64,000 nucleotides of DNA from Agapanthus africanus (Eukaryota > Streptophyta > Magnoliopsida > Asparagales > Amaryllidaceae): the NCBI GenBank assembly GCA_030015575.1, contig JASDDO010000001.1, positions 325,657,595-325,721,594 on the forward strand, written 5' to 3'. Within the stretch, counting starts at the first letter, position 1. Every line of letters begins with the position of its first letter. Below, in pieces: positions 1-13,252 of this stretch. The notes under the pieces are model-generated. The model saw only the letters and a program-made list of their open reading frames with translations, was not told the DNA's origin and made no database searches. The translations under genes and the position numbers were made by a program.

Positions 1-2033
1 GTCACGAGCGCGTTTTGTGCACCAAGTGAGTGCGCGTTTAGTTAGTGCGCGTGGTTGACTTGTATTGTTTGTGTCCGTTACTATTTATATATTATTCTCT
101 TATTTACTTGTGTACGTTTCTAGGATCGGGTGCAGAGGCGTCGGATGTGGCGTGGGTATGGCAGAGCTTAAATCGGATCAGATTAGCCGAGATGTCCTGG
201 TGAATAGATGTACACATCTACGGGGGAATCGTCTGGATGGTGCAAGGCACCTGATAGTTAGAATTTCTATTAGTACTTGCATTATATGCGTAGTTCCTAG
301 TTATTTATTTCGTTGCATCGCATCATCTTTTATATATATGTATGATATCATCTCATAGGACACTTGCACCATTACCATTAGTTTATGCTGCACGGGCACT
401 ATTCATGTGGACATACACGTCCTTGGTAATTGCTATGTCACGAACACTATAGAAATTGCATAGAATCGGTATCTGTGCATTACATCATATATGATCTGTA
501 AACCTGTACCTATATAGTCATTTCATCTGGATGGATACGTAGGATTGTTAGCCAAATATACATACCTCATTGCAACATGATTCATGCATAGCTTCTGGCT
601 GTACTTCGCATGGCATATACTATCTTATCATAGACATCCATCATTACCGACATGTTTACATAATGTGATTCTTCTCGGGAATTTCTGTATTTATGAGATT
701 TATGGATTTTTGAGAAACCGCAAGGATTTTAAAAAAGTATTACCATTTTAAAAATATAAGTTGCGGTTTTCTCGTGATATGATATGTATGGTGTCCACCA
801 TGGGTATTCTCGGGTCTTGAGCGGCATCATACACACGATTCGAGAAGGAGGATGAACCGTCTGCGGGTGCATGGTGGACCCGGTGCGGTACCCCAGGGCA
901 AGATGGTCGCAGATGATGGCGTTGAGCCCTGTAGGGGAGCACTACCGACAGATTATTTGTGATGCGATGGATATCCGGAGGATACCGATTTAGTCTTGAT
1001 GTTTGATGATATGGGCCAGTCCGGATTGTCGGAGCCTAAGATATTAAGATATTGATGCATTGAGATGGGCCATTCCGGATTGCCGGAGCCCGAGATATTG
1101 AGATATTCATATTTGGTGTCGATGCTTGACACGGATTTCTATTGATTTCATTGATGATATTACAGTTAAATTACAGAAGTTTTACAAAGTTAAGAATACA
1201 GATTTCTCATACTAAACATATTCAGATCTCGTGTTGATTTTGCATTCATGTTGCATAGATACTGGTGCTTCGCATCATATTAGTATATGTAGGCTGTAAC
1301 AAAATTGTGTGCATGCTTACGATATCCTTATTAGATATTACTTACTACTTACGAGTTGGCAACTCACCCCCGTTGTGCCACAGTATTTTGCAGGTCCGAC
1401 CTGTCAGCACAGTAGCGGCGGGCACACTTACTCATTTTGTTCCTTTTGCTTGGACTTGCGGCATTGCTCGTAGGTGGGTTGCGAGGATATTTTGTTTGCA
1501 CCTTTTATTTTTATTGTATCTAGTGTACTCCATCTACCGTATCTACCACTTCTACCATTGTATTTGCGACCTAGAGATGAGACCGTGAGATTTGTATATA
1601 TATGTTGTTTCCCTGTGGTCGAGCTCACTTGAGCCGACGTGATGCTTCCTTACTTTTGTGTTTTTATATGCCTTTTTGCTCGATGATATTACATATATTG
1701 CGTGTGGTTGTGTTTCCGCCTTTAGCGAAAAGTTAGCTCCCGCTTGGGGATGTCTTCTTTATATATATATATGTATTTTCATGTGTTTTACCCATTTGGG
1801 GGCCAGTATTTACAAAGGAGACTCTGCCGAAATTTTTGGGAAAATTTGATGTTTTTAAAATGTTTAATGTGACTTATTTTGTTAAAACCGTTTGTTTTAA
1901 AACAAGTTTTTCCTTTACTCTAATTGTTAAATGGTTTAGTTTTCTGGGCTTTGGCTTACATAGATTACGTTACGACTTGAGACATTTCATAATTTAAGTG
2001 CCAGTCACATTCCGCACCTTCGGGGTCGTGAGA
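1..2033 (+). mobile_element. Element H: 3' portion of a Tekay-like Gypsy LTR, cut by the window edge
   Basis: This is the last two kilobases of a long LTR. It matches, in opposite orientation, the LTRs of element F (17413-19600 and 36837-38950). Shared landmarks are the block near 1350-1400 that ends in a cytosine-rich 'gttgtgccac', the 'cccgcttgggga' block near 1740, and 'ggagactctgccg' near 1818. The right end 'gtcgtgaga' corresponds to the 'GACA' end of F's LTR with one change. The next base resumes Copia integrase coding, so H inserted into element A. No PBS follows the LTR, so it is a 3' LTR or a solo LTR; the left part is outside the window. The small open frames here are not genes. Confidence 0.8.
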
Positions 2034-4303
2034 ATTAAGATACTTCGATCCGATCGAGATGGTGAATACTTAAGTGCCGAGTTCCTGAATTACTTAAAAA
2101 TGAATGGAATTCTCACTCAGTATACTCCTCTATACACACCTCAACGCAACGGTGTATCGGAAAGGATGAACCACACCTTACTGGATATGGTGCGTTCCAT
2201 GATGAATAATGCTGAGTTACCGCGATCCTTCTAGGGTTATGCACTAGATTCTGCTGCATATCTTTTGGAAAAAGTTTCTACTCAGTCAGTTCCTACCACA
2301 CCATATGAAATGTGGAGTGGGAAGAAACCCTATCTTAAGTTATGGAGATGTCCGGCTTTTATCAAAAAGAAACATGCGGACAAGATCGATGCACGATCAG
2401 TACTATGTAAGTTTGTAGGATACGCAAAGAATTTCAGGGGGTTTCTTTTCTATTAAGCAGAGAAATAAATGGTTTACGTTCTTGAGATGCTCATTTTCTG
2501 GAGACTCAATTTCTTGAAAAAGAAATAAGTGGGGGAACAATAGAACTGGAAGAAATTTTAGAACCACAATCTATTACTGAAAGCTTGGTGGAACCAGAAG
2601 TTTTAAAAGAACCGAACGTCCCTGCACCATAATGCAGATCTAGTAGGCAATCTCATCCACTCGAGAGATATTACGGTTTTCTCATAAACGGGGATAGAGA
2701 GGATTGCATCATCAATGATGATGATCCGACTAGTTTCTAGCAAGCCATTATGAGCAGAGGCTCAGTAAAATTGCTGGATGCAATGCAGACCGAAATGGAA
2801 TCCATGTACACCAACAAAGTTTGGACTTTGGACATTACACCTCAAGGGATAAAACCCGTAAGCTGAAAATGGATCTTCAGAAATAGGATTGGTATAGATA
2901 GACAGGTTGAGACCTATAAGGCTTGTCTTGTAGCAAAAGGTTTTCATCAAAGACCTGGCTTGGACTATGATGAAACCTTTTCTCCAGTAGCTATGCTTAA
3001 ATCCATATGGATCGTACTTTCCATTGTTGCCTTTTATGATTATGAAATTTAGCACATGGACGTAAAGACCGCTTTTCTGAATGGAAATTTAGAAGAGTGT
3101 GTTTATATGGATTAGCCAGAGTTTTCCATAAAGAGTGGGAGCAGCGGAAGAGTGTGCAAATTTCTTAAATCCATTTATGGATTAAATCAGGAATTGCAAA
3201 GTTGGAACATCTGCTTTGATGAGACAGTCAAAAAATTTGACTTTATCAAAACTACAGATGAACCATGCATTTATAGTAAAATTGTAGAGAGAACTATAAT
3301 ATTCCTCGTCTTGTACGTGGATGGCATTCTCCTGATAAGAAAGGACATTCCAATGCTACAATCAATAAAAAGATTCTTATCACAGAAGTTCTCCATGAAA
3401 GACATGGGTGATGCCACGTACATTCTGGGGATCCAGATCTATCGTGATAGATCTAAGAGAATATTGAGACTTTCACAGTCCAGGTACATTGACACCATAC
3501 TGAAAAGATTTATTATGGAAAATTCTAAGCGCAGTAATCTACTGGCTTGTCACGGGATTACCCTCTCCAAAGAGCTGTCTCCCAAGATTGATTTAGAAAG
3601 GGTTCACATGAGTATTATAAGCTACGCTTTTGTGGTAAGATCTATAATGTATGCGATGTTGTCTACCGGACCAGATGTTTCTTACACACCGAGTGTGGTA
3701 AGTAGGTATCAGTAAAACCCTTAGGAGAAGCACTGGGTAGAAGTTAAGAACATTCTCAAGTACCTGAGAAAGACTAAGGAGATGTTCTTGGTGTACGGCA
3801 GTAAAGACCTCCAGATCGAGGTATTCGCTGACTCCATCTTCCAGAGTGACAAGGATGACTCTAAATCTATGTCGGGTTATGTCTTCACCCTCAATGGTGG
3901 GGCGGCCTGTTGGATGAGCTCCAAACAGGATACCGTTGCTGACTCGACGATGGAGATAGAGTATATCGCTGTATATGACGCCGTGAAAGAAGAATTCTAG
4001 ATGAGGAAGTTCATAACAGAACTTCAGGTTGTTCCATCCATTGTTGATCGAATACCATTATATTGTGACAACAACAAGGCTATAGATTTAGTGAAGGAAC
4101 CAAGGTCCAGTCAGAAGTCGAGACATATCTTGAGGCGGTATCACCTGATCAGGAAGATCGTGGATCGCAGGGAGATCGAGGTGCGGAGAGTAGACACGGA
4201 GAACAACACTGCAAATCCACTCACAAAGGCCATTCCTCAGACACAGTTCGAGAGGCTATTCGAGATGTTCGGCCTGCGATATGCCAATACATGGCCTTAG
4301 CAC
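2034..4303 (+). pseudogene. Element A: decayed Copia pol (integrase - RT - RNase H)
   Basis: The reading enters in the integrase core (LRSDRDGEYLSAEF, then GVSERMNHTLLDMVR with the catalytic Glu) and proceeds to the 'YEMWSGKKP' region and the reverse transcriptase (2760-3715). A Copia-type RNase H follows (FADSIFQSDKDDSKS, then LYCDNNKAIDL) and the C-terminal 'NPLTKAIPQTQ'. The RT active site, normally YVDD, reads YVDG at about 3316. Stops interrupt it: tag at 2232 and at 3998 (each where Trp is usual) and tga near 2863. Frame slips occur between 2456 and 2760. gag, protease and the first part of integrase are missing because H inserted there. The Copia family is certain; the lineage is probably Tork or Angela type. 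It cannot make active enzyme. Confidence 0.93.
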
Positions 4304-4314
4304 AAGTTGGAGAT
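4304..4314 (+). promoter_or_regulatory. Polypurine tract of element A
   Basis: The sequence 'aagttggagat' lies directly before the TGTTAG start of the 3' LTR, just after the pol stop. This is the usual Copia site for plus-strand DNA priming. Confidence 0.75.
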
Positions 4315-5513
4315 TGTTAGTGATATAAGCCCTAGAGGCCATTATTGTATATTATTAGATTGTATATTACATTTTGGAAGTTTGTGATATATACAGATAT
4401 AATAACAGTCTTGCTCAACATGATAGTATGCTATCTAGTTTGAGTCTATCTTAACATATCTATATGTTTCTTTTAACATATCGCTAATCCATGTTAATAG
4501 AGCCCTTAGGATCTTTTCTTGACTATCAGTATTTTGATGGCAGTCACAATAGTGAGGGTTGGGTAGTCTATAAGCACATCCTCAAAATTTTCCCTAGTCA
4601 TAACATTATCAAAACTGGGTATCGATACTCCAGAGTAGACTAGTGTATACGCTTCTTATCCCCATCAGGGGAAGTGGCATGTCCCGTAGCCATTGGTATA
4701 CGGTACCAAAGATAGTATACATGTGCTCATTGGGTTATGAGGTACACTGGATGGACTTACTGGGAACAGTTTGTTGGTATTATACCTATATTCAGTTAGC
4801 AGTTTCCCGGTGACATGAGTACATGTTAGTCCGTTGACTTGACATCACTATTCATCTCGAGTGTGTTCTCACTGTACTTAGATTACTACCCTACTACGGC
4901 TCAAATGAGTCGTGCAAACAGGTAGTAGTTTGGAGCAGTTCCGAAGCACTTCGAGGCATTAGGGTTAGAACGGATTCGCCTCACCCGGTATGAGGAGTTG
5001 ATATTGCACTATATATGGATGGCCAATAAACAAAGTCCATTACCAGGGCAAGTGAGATTTACTTGTAGGTACACCAGTAGTTTCTCAGGGTGTATTGGGT
5101 TCCACACCGACATGACTTATTGCGCTATTAGGGGTTTCACATTTACTATCCCCTAAGCCCGATATGCGTTACTCTTAGATGAACTAACCGGACTGTACGG
5201 AGAATGTCACCTATAGGCTCAGTAGGGTTTTCGAACAAATTTTTGTGTTGATCTTCCCTTTGACAGATACCTGGGTAGCCGTTATGTACAGCCAGTGCCA
5301 CTTATGTGCTTATGGTTAAACCCACTGCTGGCATATTGTCGAGTATTTAGAGTCACATATAGAGGATTTACCAATTCAGGAGAAATAGTGTAGTTTACGT
5401 ATAGTTTTACGCAGTGGTGTTCGATGGAACATGTGTATTTATACACGTGTTTTAATCGAACGGTTTAGTAGTACTAGCAGGTTTGAAAGACAGCAAGTTT
5501 TGATGCTAGTATT
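4315..5513 (+). repeat. Element A 3' LTR, first part
   Basis: The LTR begins TGTTAGTGATATAAGCCC after the polypurine tract. It is interrupted at 5513 by element B, whose GTATT target duplication is at 5509-5513, and resumes at 15258. A distant relative of the same family forms B's LTR, and nearer relatives form C, D and E. The two parts add up to about 2.03 kb, against 2.0 kb for B's LTRs. No gene is seen here. Confidence 0.87.
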
Positions 5514-7522
5514 TGTTGGATATAGTGCCCTCAGAGTCAATTATTGGATCGCAGGCACGTGATTGCAACGATTGAGGGAGGACATATGCCGGTAGGATAG
5601 TCTTACTCGAGATGATAGTATGTTATCTGGATTATCTTTATCATCGTGTCCTGCTTTAGGTGACCTTACAGGTCGCTATTACACGTTGATACAGCCCTTA
5701 GGATTCTTGCTTGACTACCAGCAGTATGATGGCGATCATATACGTGTGAGTTGTGTAGTCTATAAGCACATCCTTAAAGTGGTCCCTAGTCGTGGGAGTT
5801 TCGAGACTGGGTATCGATACTCCATTAGTAGATTAGTGTATACAGTCGAGACCCCGACGAGGGGCGGTGGCCGGTCTCACAAGCCATTGGTGTCAGTTGG
5901 TTCACCTAAGATATATACAGATGCTCATTGGGTTATGAGTACGACAGGACTCGCTAGGAACATGCTAGTTGGTATTATACATGACGTCAAATAGCAGTTC
6001 CCTGGTACAAGTGTACAAGTTAGTTCATCGACCTGAGATCGTCATTTGTCTCGTGTGAGTTCCCACTGTGCTTTGATTACTACCCTACTATGGCTCAAAC
6101 GAGTCGTGCAAACAGGTTTTAGTTGGGTACAGTCCCGAACCACATGGAGGCAGTGAGCGGATTGACAGGGTTTCGTCTCTCCCGGTATTGGGGGTGAGAT
6201 CGCGCTGTGTCTAGGAGAGCCATTACACGAAGTCCTTGGCCAAGGCAGGAGATTTACCAGTAGGTATTCCAGTATTATCTTAGGGTGTTCTGGGCTACAC
6301 TCCGACACGACTTGTACCGTTTTTGGGGGTCTGACTTTTACCAACCCTCTAGGCCCGCCATGCGATGCTCAAAGATGAACGGACCGGACTGTATGGATAT
6401 TGTCACTGACAGGTTCAGTAGGGTGTCAGGATGAGTTCGCTCATCGACCTCCCTTTTGGTCAATACCTGGTAGCCCATTACATACAGCTAGTACCACTGA
6501 CGTGCTAGTGGTTAAATCCACAGCCAAAGTATTGACGAGTCTTTAGAGTCCCCCACAGACTGTTTCTCAAGTTTCGGGCGAAACATTGTAGAGGCCGTAT
6601 GATATATGGCAGGGTCCGATTATATACGTGCTGTAGTGCACGGATAATGATAGGGTGGATCATACTAGTAGGCTTTGGTTTAAGCTGGATCCTAGTATTA
6701 GATTTGTTGGATTACTTTAGTCTCATCGCATTCGCATTCAGCTGGAATGCGGATGCAGTTATGTATATACAGGTGAGGGGTATCCTTGTGATCCGTCACG
6801 AGTTTATTTTAAATGTTTCCATATCTTTTTATTTTTGTAAGCATTTGGGTTAATGTTTACAAATGGAAATTGTGAGCTTATTTCATCATTTTTTGCATTA
6901 AATGATACATGTACTTCATAGATGACTCAGGGTATCATTTCTTATGCAAATGTCATCTTATGTGATTGATTAGTGAGATGAAATGAGAGGAAGAGAGAGA
7001 AGGAAAGCCACATGAAGAGTTTTGGTCTTGTACTTTGAGGGCTCACTCTCATTTTTGATAGGATAACAAAAGAAATAATATGGCTTCTTCTTATTCTTCC
7101 TCCTCAGCTCAAAATCTCCATTAATGGCAACACCTCTAACCTCCATCCAAATCAATGGATGCAAGAGACAAAGTGATCACACATATTCTCTACATCACCT
7201 TGGCCACGTCGGCTAGCACACTTCGTGCCCGAGTTGCTTCGGATGAAGCGGGAGCCCGTAAAAAGAACCGATGATGTGGTGCCCTTTCCGACGAGGAGAT
7301 CGAGACCAGAGATGCCGCGAGGAGCTTGGGATGGTGGCCAAAGACCGAAGGACACGGATCGATCGGTATAGCTTTCCAACCCTCTCTCTAGATAGCTAGT
7401 TATAGGTTAATGGCTCGATCCGGGGTTTAAACATACGATAGCGCCGGTTTCTAGTTTGAAAAAGTTTTTGTTTCCGCATTTTGGCCTCGGACAGACAGCC
7501 GGGGCGCTACCGTAGTCTTACA
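5514..7522 (+). repeat. Element B 5' LTR
   Basis: TGTTGG...CTTACA, 2009 bp. It is collinear with 13253-15252 throughout, including the segment near 6950-7160 and the end block with 'ggggcgctaccgtag'. The short open frames inside are shared by both LTRs and show no protein family. Confidence 0.92.
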
Positions 7523-7535
7523 TGGTATCAGAGCC
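7523..7535 (+). promoter_or_regulatory. Primer binding site of element B (tRNA-iMet)
   Basis: TGGTATCAGAGCC follows the LTR end without a spacer. The first 12 bases equal the complement of the plant initiator tRNA-Met 3' end, the usual primer for Copia elements. Confidence 0.93.
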
Positions 7536-8960
7536 ATGCCATTAACCTTTAATAGCTTGCTCTAACGTGTTTAGAACTTCGATCTGACGAATTTTCTAAA
7601 AACTGCATTTCCAAGTCACAGTTTCTGTCGAATTTTTCCTGTGGTCAAAAAATTATTTAGTATGCTGCAGAAAAACAGGCAGGGTTTTTTAAGAGTTCTG
7701 TGAAAATTTGGTAAAGTGATCGTACTGTTACGCCGCGGAACCGCGGCCATACACTTGTTTTGGCCGCGGTTCAGCCACAGTAAAGATCCTTCACTGCACC
7801 AAATTTTGTACAGTGCTCTCTGAGTCGGAAATGGGGTTTCTGGTAATTTTTATTTAGGCCCAGATTTATCTGAGTACTAGGTATTGTACTTAGGGCCCAC
7901 TTCAGGAAATTTTGTCGATCGAAATTTTAAATATGTTGGTTCACAGTATTTACATTATATCTGCGACCGTGAATGTCATTCGAGCGGTAAATCTTGTCTA
8001 ATTGCTATAGCTCTTTAAGACAGATTTGCGAACGTGACATTCACGTTGATGTTCTGTGTTGTGCTGTGATGTTGCAGAATTATCGTGGTGGATAGCCTCG
8101 ATGCAATGGTAGTACAGTTTGGTTGTATTTGTACATTTGATATTGCGGGGCGAGCGTCCGACATGTGGACTGCCGTCACTGCATGTTTGTATATTATTCT
8201 TTTGTGGCACGACCGGGCTAAGGTCGATGTACCCGTTGTATATATTTTTACTATCTGTACTAGGATTACCCACGGTGGGGTGCAAGGATAGCCAGGTTCT
8301 AGAGGGCAACGAGCCCGCATCTCATGGCTTTGAGACAGAGGGGGCTTCACTCTAGAATTGGCGGGCTATTCGCCGCACTCGTAGGGGGTACAGGTTGACC
8401 CAAGGAGGGGTGCTCAAGTTACCGGATTCCGTGAAGTGCTGGGTGGTCCATTCACGTTGTTGAAGGGGGCTGCCTCGCTTCAGGTTTTGGCGGGTAACTT
8501 ACCGCGCCTGTAAGGGTCTAGGATTTCATTGCACAGGCTATCCACACGACCAGGGGAACGTCATGTCTCAGCAGCTGCTCTATGAAACCCGGGGATCCCA
8601 GATTATCTGTATTGTTCTGTGATGCTTATTACATTTCTGTGATGTTGCATTTTATCAAGCCATGAGCGATTATTATATATTGATATATATACTAGTAGAT
8701 GTTGTATATGTTTTACACCCGCGCTAGTCCAGTCCCTGCTCTGTCGTTAGTTATGTAACCTAACGGGTGATGACGGGACCTAGTGGCGAATGCGGATGGC
8801 GTATACGTACTTCATATTTTCGTTCTTTTGTGGTGTGATCAATTGATGGGACTGCATTGATTCGGATCAATGCAAGCTAAACAAACCTATTCTGATGTTG
8901 TTGGAACATTTTTCAAAAAGCTATTATTGCAAGGATGTTCTCTTTTGTTTTGCACAGTGG

Positions 8961-9168
8961 TATTCAGTTATGAATATCCAGCACCTTAGTCGGCGAGGCA
9001 AGGGCCGAGATCCCTTCACCGGGAGTGACCCCTTGGACAGAAGTTTGCGTCAGGGTAATAACTTCATTATAGCCGATTACTTTTTTCTTTTCATCGTGGT
9101 ATTCAGTTGGAATATCCTGCACCTCATTCTATGGGGAAAGAGCCGAGATCCCTTCACCGGGAGTGACC
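8961..9168 (+). repeat. Direct repeat of about 70 bp, two copies
   Basis: 8961-9030 and 9101-9168 share 'gtattcagtt' at their start and the exact core 'ccgagatcccttcaccggga'. The spacer between them is about 70 bp. Confidence 0.75.
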
Positions 9169-9950
9169 TCTTGAGCAAAGGTTTTCGCCACTATATTTTT
9201 CATAAAAAGTTATCCGGTTCCTTCAACGATATCAAGTTCATTACGTTAAAAGTTTTTCGTCAAAAACCAACCATGGCCCTCCGTCATTTCAGATTAGTAT
9301 TGCTTAGTATTCGTGCTACGTATGTCGTGCTCAGCCGAGGCGTAGTGTATGGTAGCTCTGTAATGCTTTTCTGTCTTATGGATATGTGATTGGTTAGGAC
9401 AGTCGTACGGTCATTTTGGCTCAGTAAAGGACTCGTGCGGGTGGGTCTAATGCAATCAAGATAATGACGGGTTAAACTTGGCTAGGATCCTTTGATATGT
9501 TGGCTCAGTCAAGGTCAATTGGGTCCTAGGGGTAAAAATCACATCGGGGGTTTCCAAAGAAACTGATACTTGCCAGATATGCGCATACCTTCTGGAGTGT
9601 GATAACGTGAGTGGATTCCATCACGTTATCATGCGATGATAGTTGGATCCCGATTCCCACTGATGAGTTGGTTTACTCCTCGGGTGATCCCGACTAATTC
9701 TTCTTTCAGGTTTGGAGGAGAATTTGAGGTTAAAGTGGGAGGTTTTCTGATTAGATAAATTGATAACCATTCTGATTTAGGTTAGAGTGCACGCTGAGTG
9801 TTTCTTTTCTCTCTCTCTCTTTGGCAGCGACCATGACCCGACCCTTGACTATGACTCAGTGACCAAGTTGACCGAACCTTCTTAAAACACTAGCTTTTGG
9901 ATTGTCGGAGGTGCATACCTCATTGCCACTCCTACTCTTACCCTTTTCTC

Positions 9951-10645
9951 CAGGACACCCCGTATTACTACAAATGTCCACATCCATTGGATAAAACCAT
10001 CGTATGGTTATATACGAACTCGAAAGAACTTATTCCAGATTCGAGAATGGTTTCCGGTTCTGGAGAAAATGAATAGGACTATTCAGTTGTCTTTTCTTTT
10101 TACCTTCTCTCAGGTTGCGAGTGCTCCTTAGATTAGGACAGTACACCTATTATGCTTATTGGATAGTCTTCTTCCAAACCATAGGCAGGCGCCGAACGGT
10201 GGGGAATGAAGAAAACCAATTAGCCTAACGATGGTGTATAGAAGGTAATAAGTTAAGACAAATAAAGAGATTAGTAAAAGGGCAAAGTAAATTGCGACCG
10301 CTATTCACGACCAAACCAAGTATTTCTTCGCCAATCCTACATCACCTTCGTATTTCTCCAGAACACTCCGTATCACTACGAAAATCCACAGTTTATTGGT
10401 TACTCCATCGTATGGTTATATACGAACTCAAAGGAACTTGTTCCAGTTCGGGGATGGATTCTGGTTCAGGAGAAATAGGAATAAGGTTTTATTCAGTTGT
10501 CTTTTATCTTCACCTTCTCTCTGGTTATGAGTACTCCTAGGATTAGGAGAGTACACTCATTATGCTTATTGGATAGTCTTCTTCCAAACCATATGCTGGT
10601 GCCGAACGGTAGGGAAGGAAGAAAACCATTTGGCCTGAAGGGGTG
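9951..10645 (+). repeat. Diverged direct duplication of about 290 bp
   Basis: 9951-10230 and 10359-10640 are collinear. Both contain 'atcgtatggttatatacgaa', 'ttattggatagtcttcttcc' and 'gccgaacggt', with scattered substitutions. The offset is about 408 bp. No protein is recognisable in either copy. Confidence 0.82.
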
Positions 10646-11649
10646 TACAGAAGGTAATGACTAAAGACATGTAAAGGGATTTGGAGAGATGGCAAAGAAA
10701 TATACGGTTACAGTTGTGAATATGATAATGGAAGAGACATTACTAGGAATACCTGGAAACCCCTTCGAAACATATTCATGTTTCAGTTTCACTGGGCATT
10801 ATTAATAGAAAACTGATTTTCCAATTAGACACTTGCTCCAGGGTATGTATTTACCAGGTATGATTCTCACATCTGTATGGTTTTACAGATGATGAGTGGG
10901 AGTAAGTTATTGGGAATTAGGTGATCATCCTCATTATATAGGGATTCGTTGTAATTGGTGATATTTGAGGAAATCGCCTGGGTTGTTTGCCGGACGGCAA
11001 ATATTTGCTTTTGAATATCCGTTGTTATGCACCAATTTCAAATTGATATATCTGTACGTTTATTTTTATAATGTGAGATATAACTTTTTGAAATTATGTC
11101 TGTGACATTTACCTATATCAGTTGATGGTTAGGTAATGAGTATTAAACAGCGGTGTAATTCTTCTTAACCATAAGTACAGTTTTCAACCGACGACACACA
11201 GGGAATGAGTTATTAGACTCAGGGGACTTATACAGAGTATTGTATGTTGTCCAGAGTCCATGAAGACAGAGGGGTTAGTACTCGTACTATATTCTGTTTA
11301 CTTATGACTTCTCTAGTTCTTAGACATGTGTTTCGTAGAAATGCAAGGTCTAAGTTTTGAGAAGTTATAGGTATAAGAATAAGGTAGAGAACCAAGCATT
11401 GCAAGTATCAGGATTCTTCAAGGTGATCGAAGATGTAGATACTTTTGTATGGTATTCAGTTGATAGTAATGATTAAGAGAACTTGATTCTCTTTCAGGTT
11501 ACTCATAATTGGATGTATTCCTAAGTTGAGTAATGATGATCGGCCTCTCTCCATTTAGTTGACATGCACTGGAGATAGCTACATGATTTGAATCTGGTTC
11601 CAATTAAATCAGTGCCTCTGTTTCTATATTGGATATAGAATAGTTCATA

Positions 11650-13200
11650 TCTTAACAATGTTAAGGTACGGGGAGTTGTCCGGCTTATGCTTAAAACCAG
11701 ACTCTAGATAACTCAAGGCACGTTTCTGTAATGGCTGTTTGTGGGTTGACCCGGGCTATGACGAGGGTTGATTTTCTACCATCTGGAAGATCAATAGTGA
11801 TATTGTTCTTGACTCGCCACAGTTTTAATAAAAATGGATTTTTTCATAAAACAGTTGTGGGAGTATGGTAGAACTGGAAGTGATTCCAGAACCGCAAACG
11901 ATTACTGAAAATTTGATAAGAACCTAAAGATTCGATATGGTTTGACATTCCATTCGTCACTCCGCAGATATGGTGGGTAACCTCAGGCAGCCGAGAGGTA
12001 CTCCGGTAGACTCAAGGACGGTGACAGGGAGGTTCTTGTTTACCCAGACTTGCCATTGCTGTTGTTCCAGACTGTGAGACCTGGCAGGAGGATGAGTATA
12101 GCGTCGTTCTAAACTAGCTTTAGAAGTCTACGTGTATATGACTCTGCCAGAGGGTTGTCGTCGTCAGTGGGAGCAGCGGAAGCATAGTGGACAAGTAGCT
12201 TATGTCTATTTATGAACTAAAGCAGATATAGCAGAAATAGATCATCTATTTCTTATGTGACAGTCATAGGTTTAACTTCATCAGAATAGGGGATGGATCT
12301 GTTAAGAAGGTAGTAGGATGTGTTGTCTTGGTATTTGGATGGCATACACAGAGTAGGAAGTGAAATTCCTATACTACGATCTGTTATACTTTGGTTGTCA
12401 CACAGTGTTTTCTCCACAGAGGACATGGATATTATATCAGATATTCTGGTTACTAGATCTAGAGTTGGGTAGTTTCCCAATCTGGGTACTTAGACAGCAT
12501 TCTAAAGGTATTTTAGAATGGACGAATCCTGGCACGGTAGTGTACCTGGAGGTGATGGAGTCACCCTCTCTTAAGGTGTCTTACAGACTAAAGGGGAGAG
12601 AGATGCGTATGATTGGCAGATCACTTGCTTAGGCAATTGAGTCAATCATGAGATGTCAAGTACCACACCAGATGTTGTTTTCGCACTAGATGCAATAAGT
12701 TGATATTGATCCTATCCTGGAGAAACATTTGGAAGCATTCTTAGAACATAAGTGGATATTCTAGGGATATGATAACAACAGCCTCTTTCGGGAGACGGTT
12801 GTCATTCCAGGCTTCCAAGGTGACCTGGCTGACAGTGTGACTGTCAGAGTTATAGTTTTTTCCCTCTGACGAGGAGCAGTATTTTGGACAGGCGCTCCTA
12901 GCGGATACTGAGGGAGGAATGGCGCAGGATACTGATTAAGTTTAGTTGACGATACAGTCTAAGAAGTTTGGATTTGGAGTTTATTTATGAACGAGGTCCC
13001 ATCAGATATCCAGACATATTCTAAGACAGGTATTGCTTATTTCGGGAGATGGCATTCTCCGCGAACTTGAGATAAAGAGAGACATAGAAAGAAATATCAG
13101 GGCGGATCCACTCACTGAGGCTATTCCTCGAACGCAATAGTTTAGCAAAAGGGTTTTGTGAGACTGATTAGTAGAGGAGTTGGGTGTTCGGTATCAAACG
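11650..13200 (+). pseudogene. Element B: ghost of Copia integrase-RT-RNase H
   Basis: Fragments in shifting frames follow the order of Copia pol and match element A at nucleotide level. 'gttgtccggcttatg' near 11670 encodes the C-P-A-Y region of integrase. 'gaactggaag...agaaccgcaaacgattactga' near 11870 parallels A at 2540. 'LPEGCRRQWEQRKHSGQ' near 12145 is the RT segment before S-I-Y-G-L. 'ADPLTEAIPRTQ' near 13100 is the pol C-terminus. Many stops and shifts are present, so no function is possible. Confidence 0.8.
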
Positions 13201-13239
13201 GGCTGTGAGTATGCGACATCGCAATAATTAGCCTTGAGT

Positions 13240-13252
13240 GCAAATGGGAGAT
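13240..13252 (+). promoter_or_regulatory. Polypurine tract of element B
   Basis: 'caaatgggagatt' immediately precedes the TGTTGG start of the 3' LTR. Position and composition match the Copia plus-strand primer. Confidence 0.78.

Larger units (their letters stand above)
7536..11640 (+). other. Element B internal region without recognisable coding
   Basis: This is where gag, protease and early integrase would lie. No frame gives a gag zinc knuckle or a protease motif. The open frames at 7998-8355 and 8895-9389 are unlike any family I recognise. An 11-bp inverted repeat lies at 7968-7978 and 8035-8045. Two diverged direct repeats are present (separate entries). It could be an extended leader, replaced sequence, or coding decayed beyond recognition. 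Confidence 0.6.

Noticed and set aside
7523..7535. tRNA-Met gene
   Set aside because: Only the primer-binding complement of the tRNA end is present, here and at 24810 and 36821.
8015..8355. Several overlapping frames on both strands in B
   Set aside because: No family, no start context, and no equivalent in a related element.
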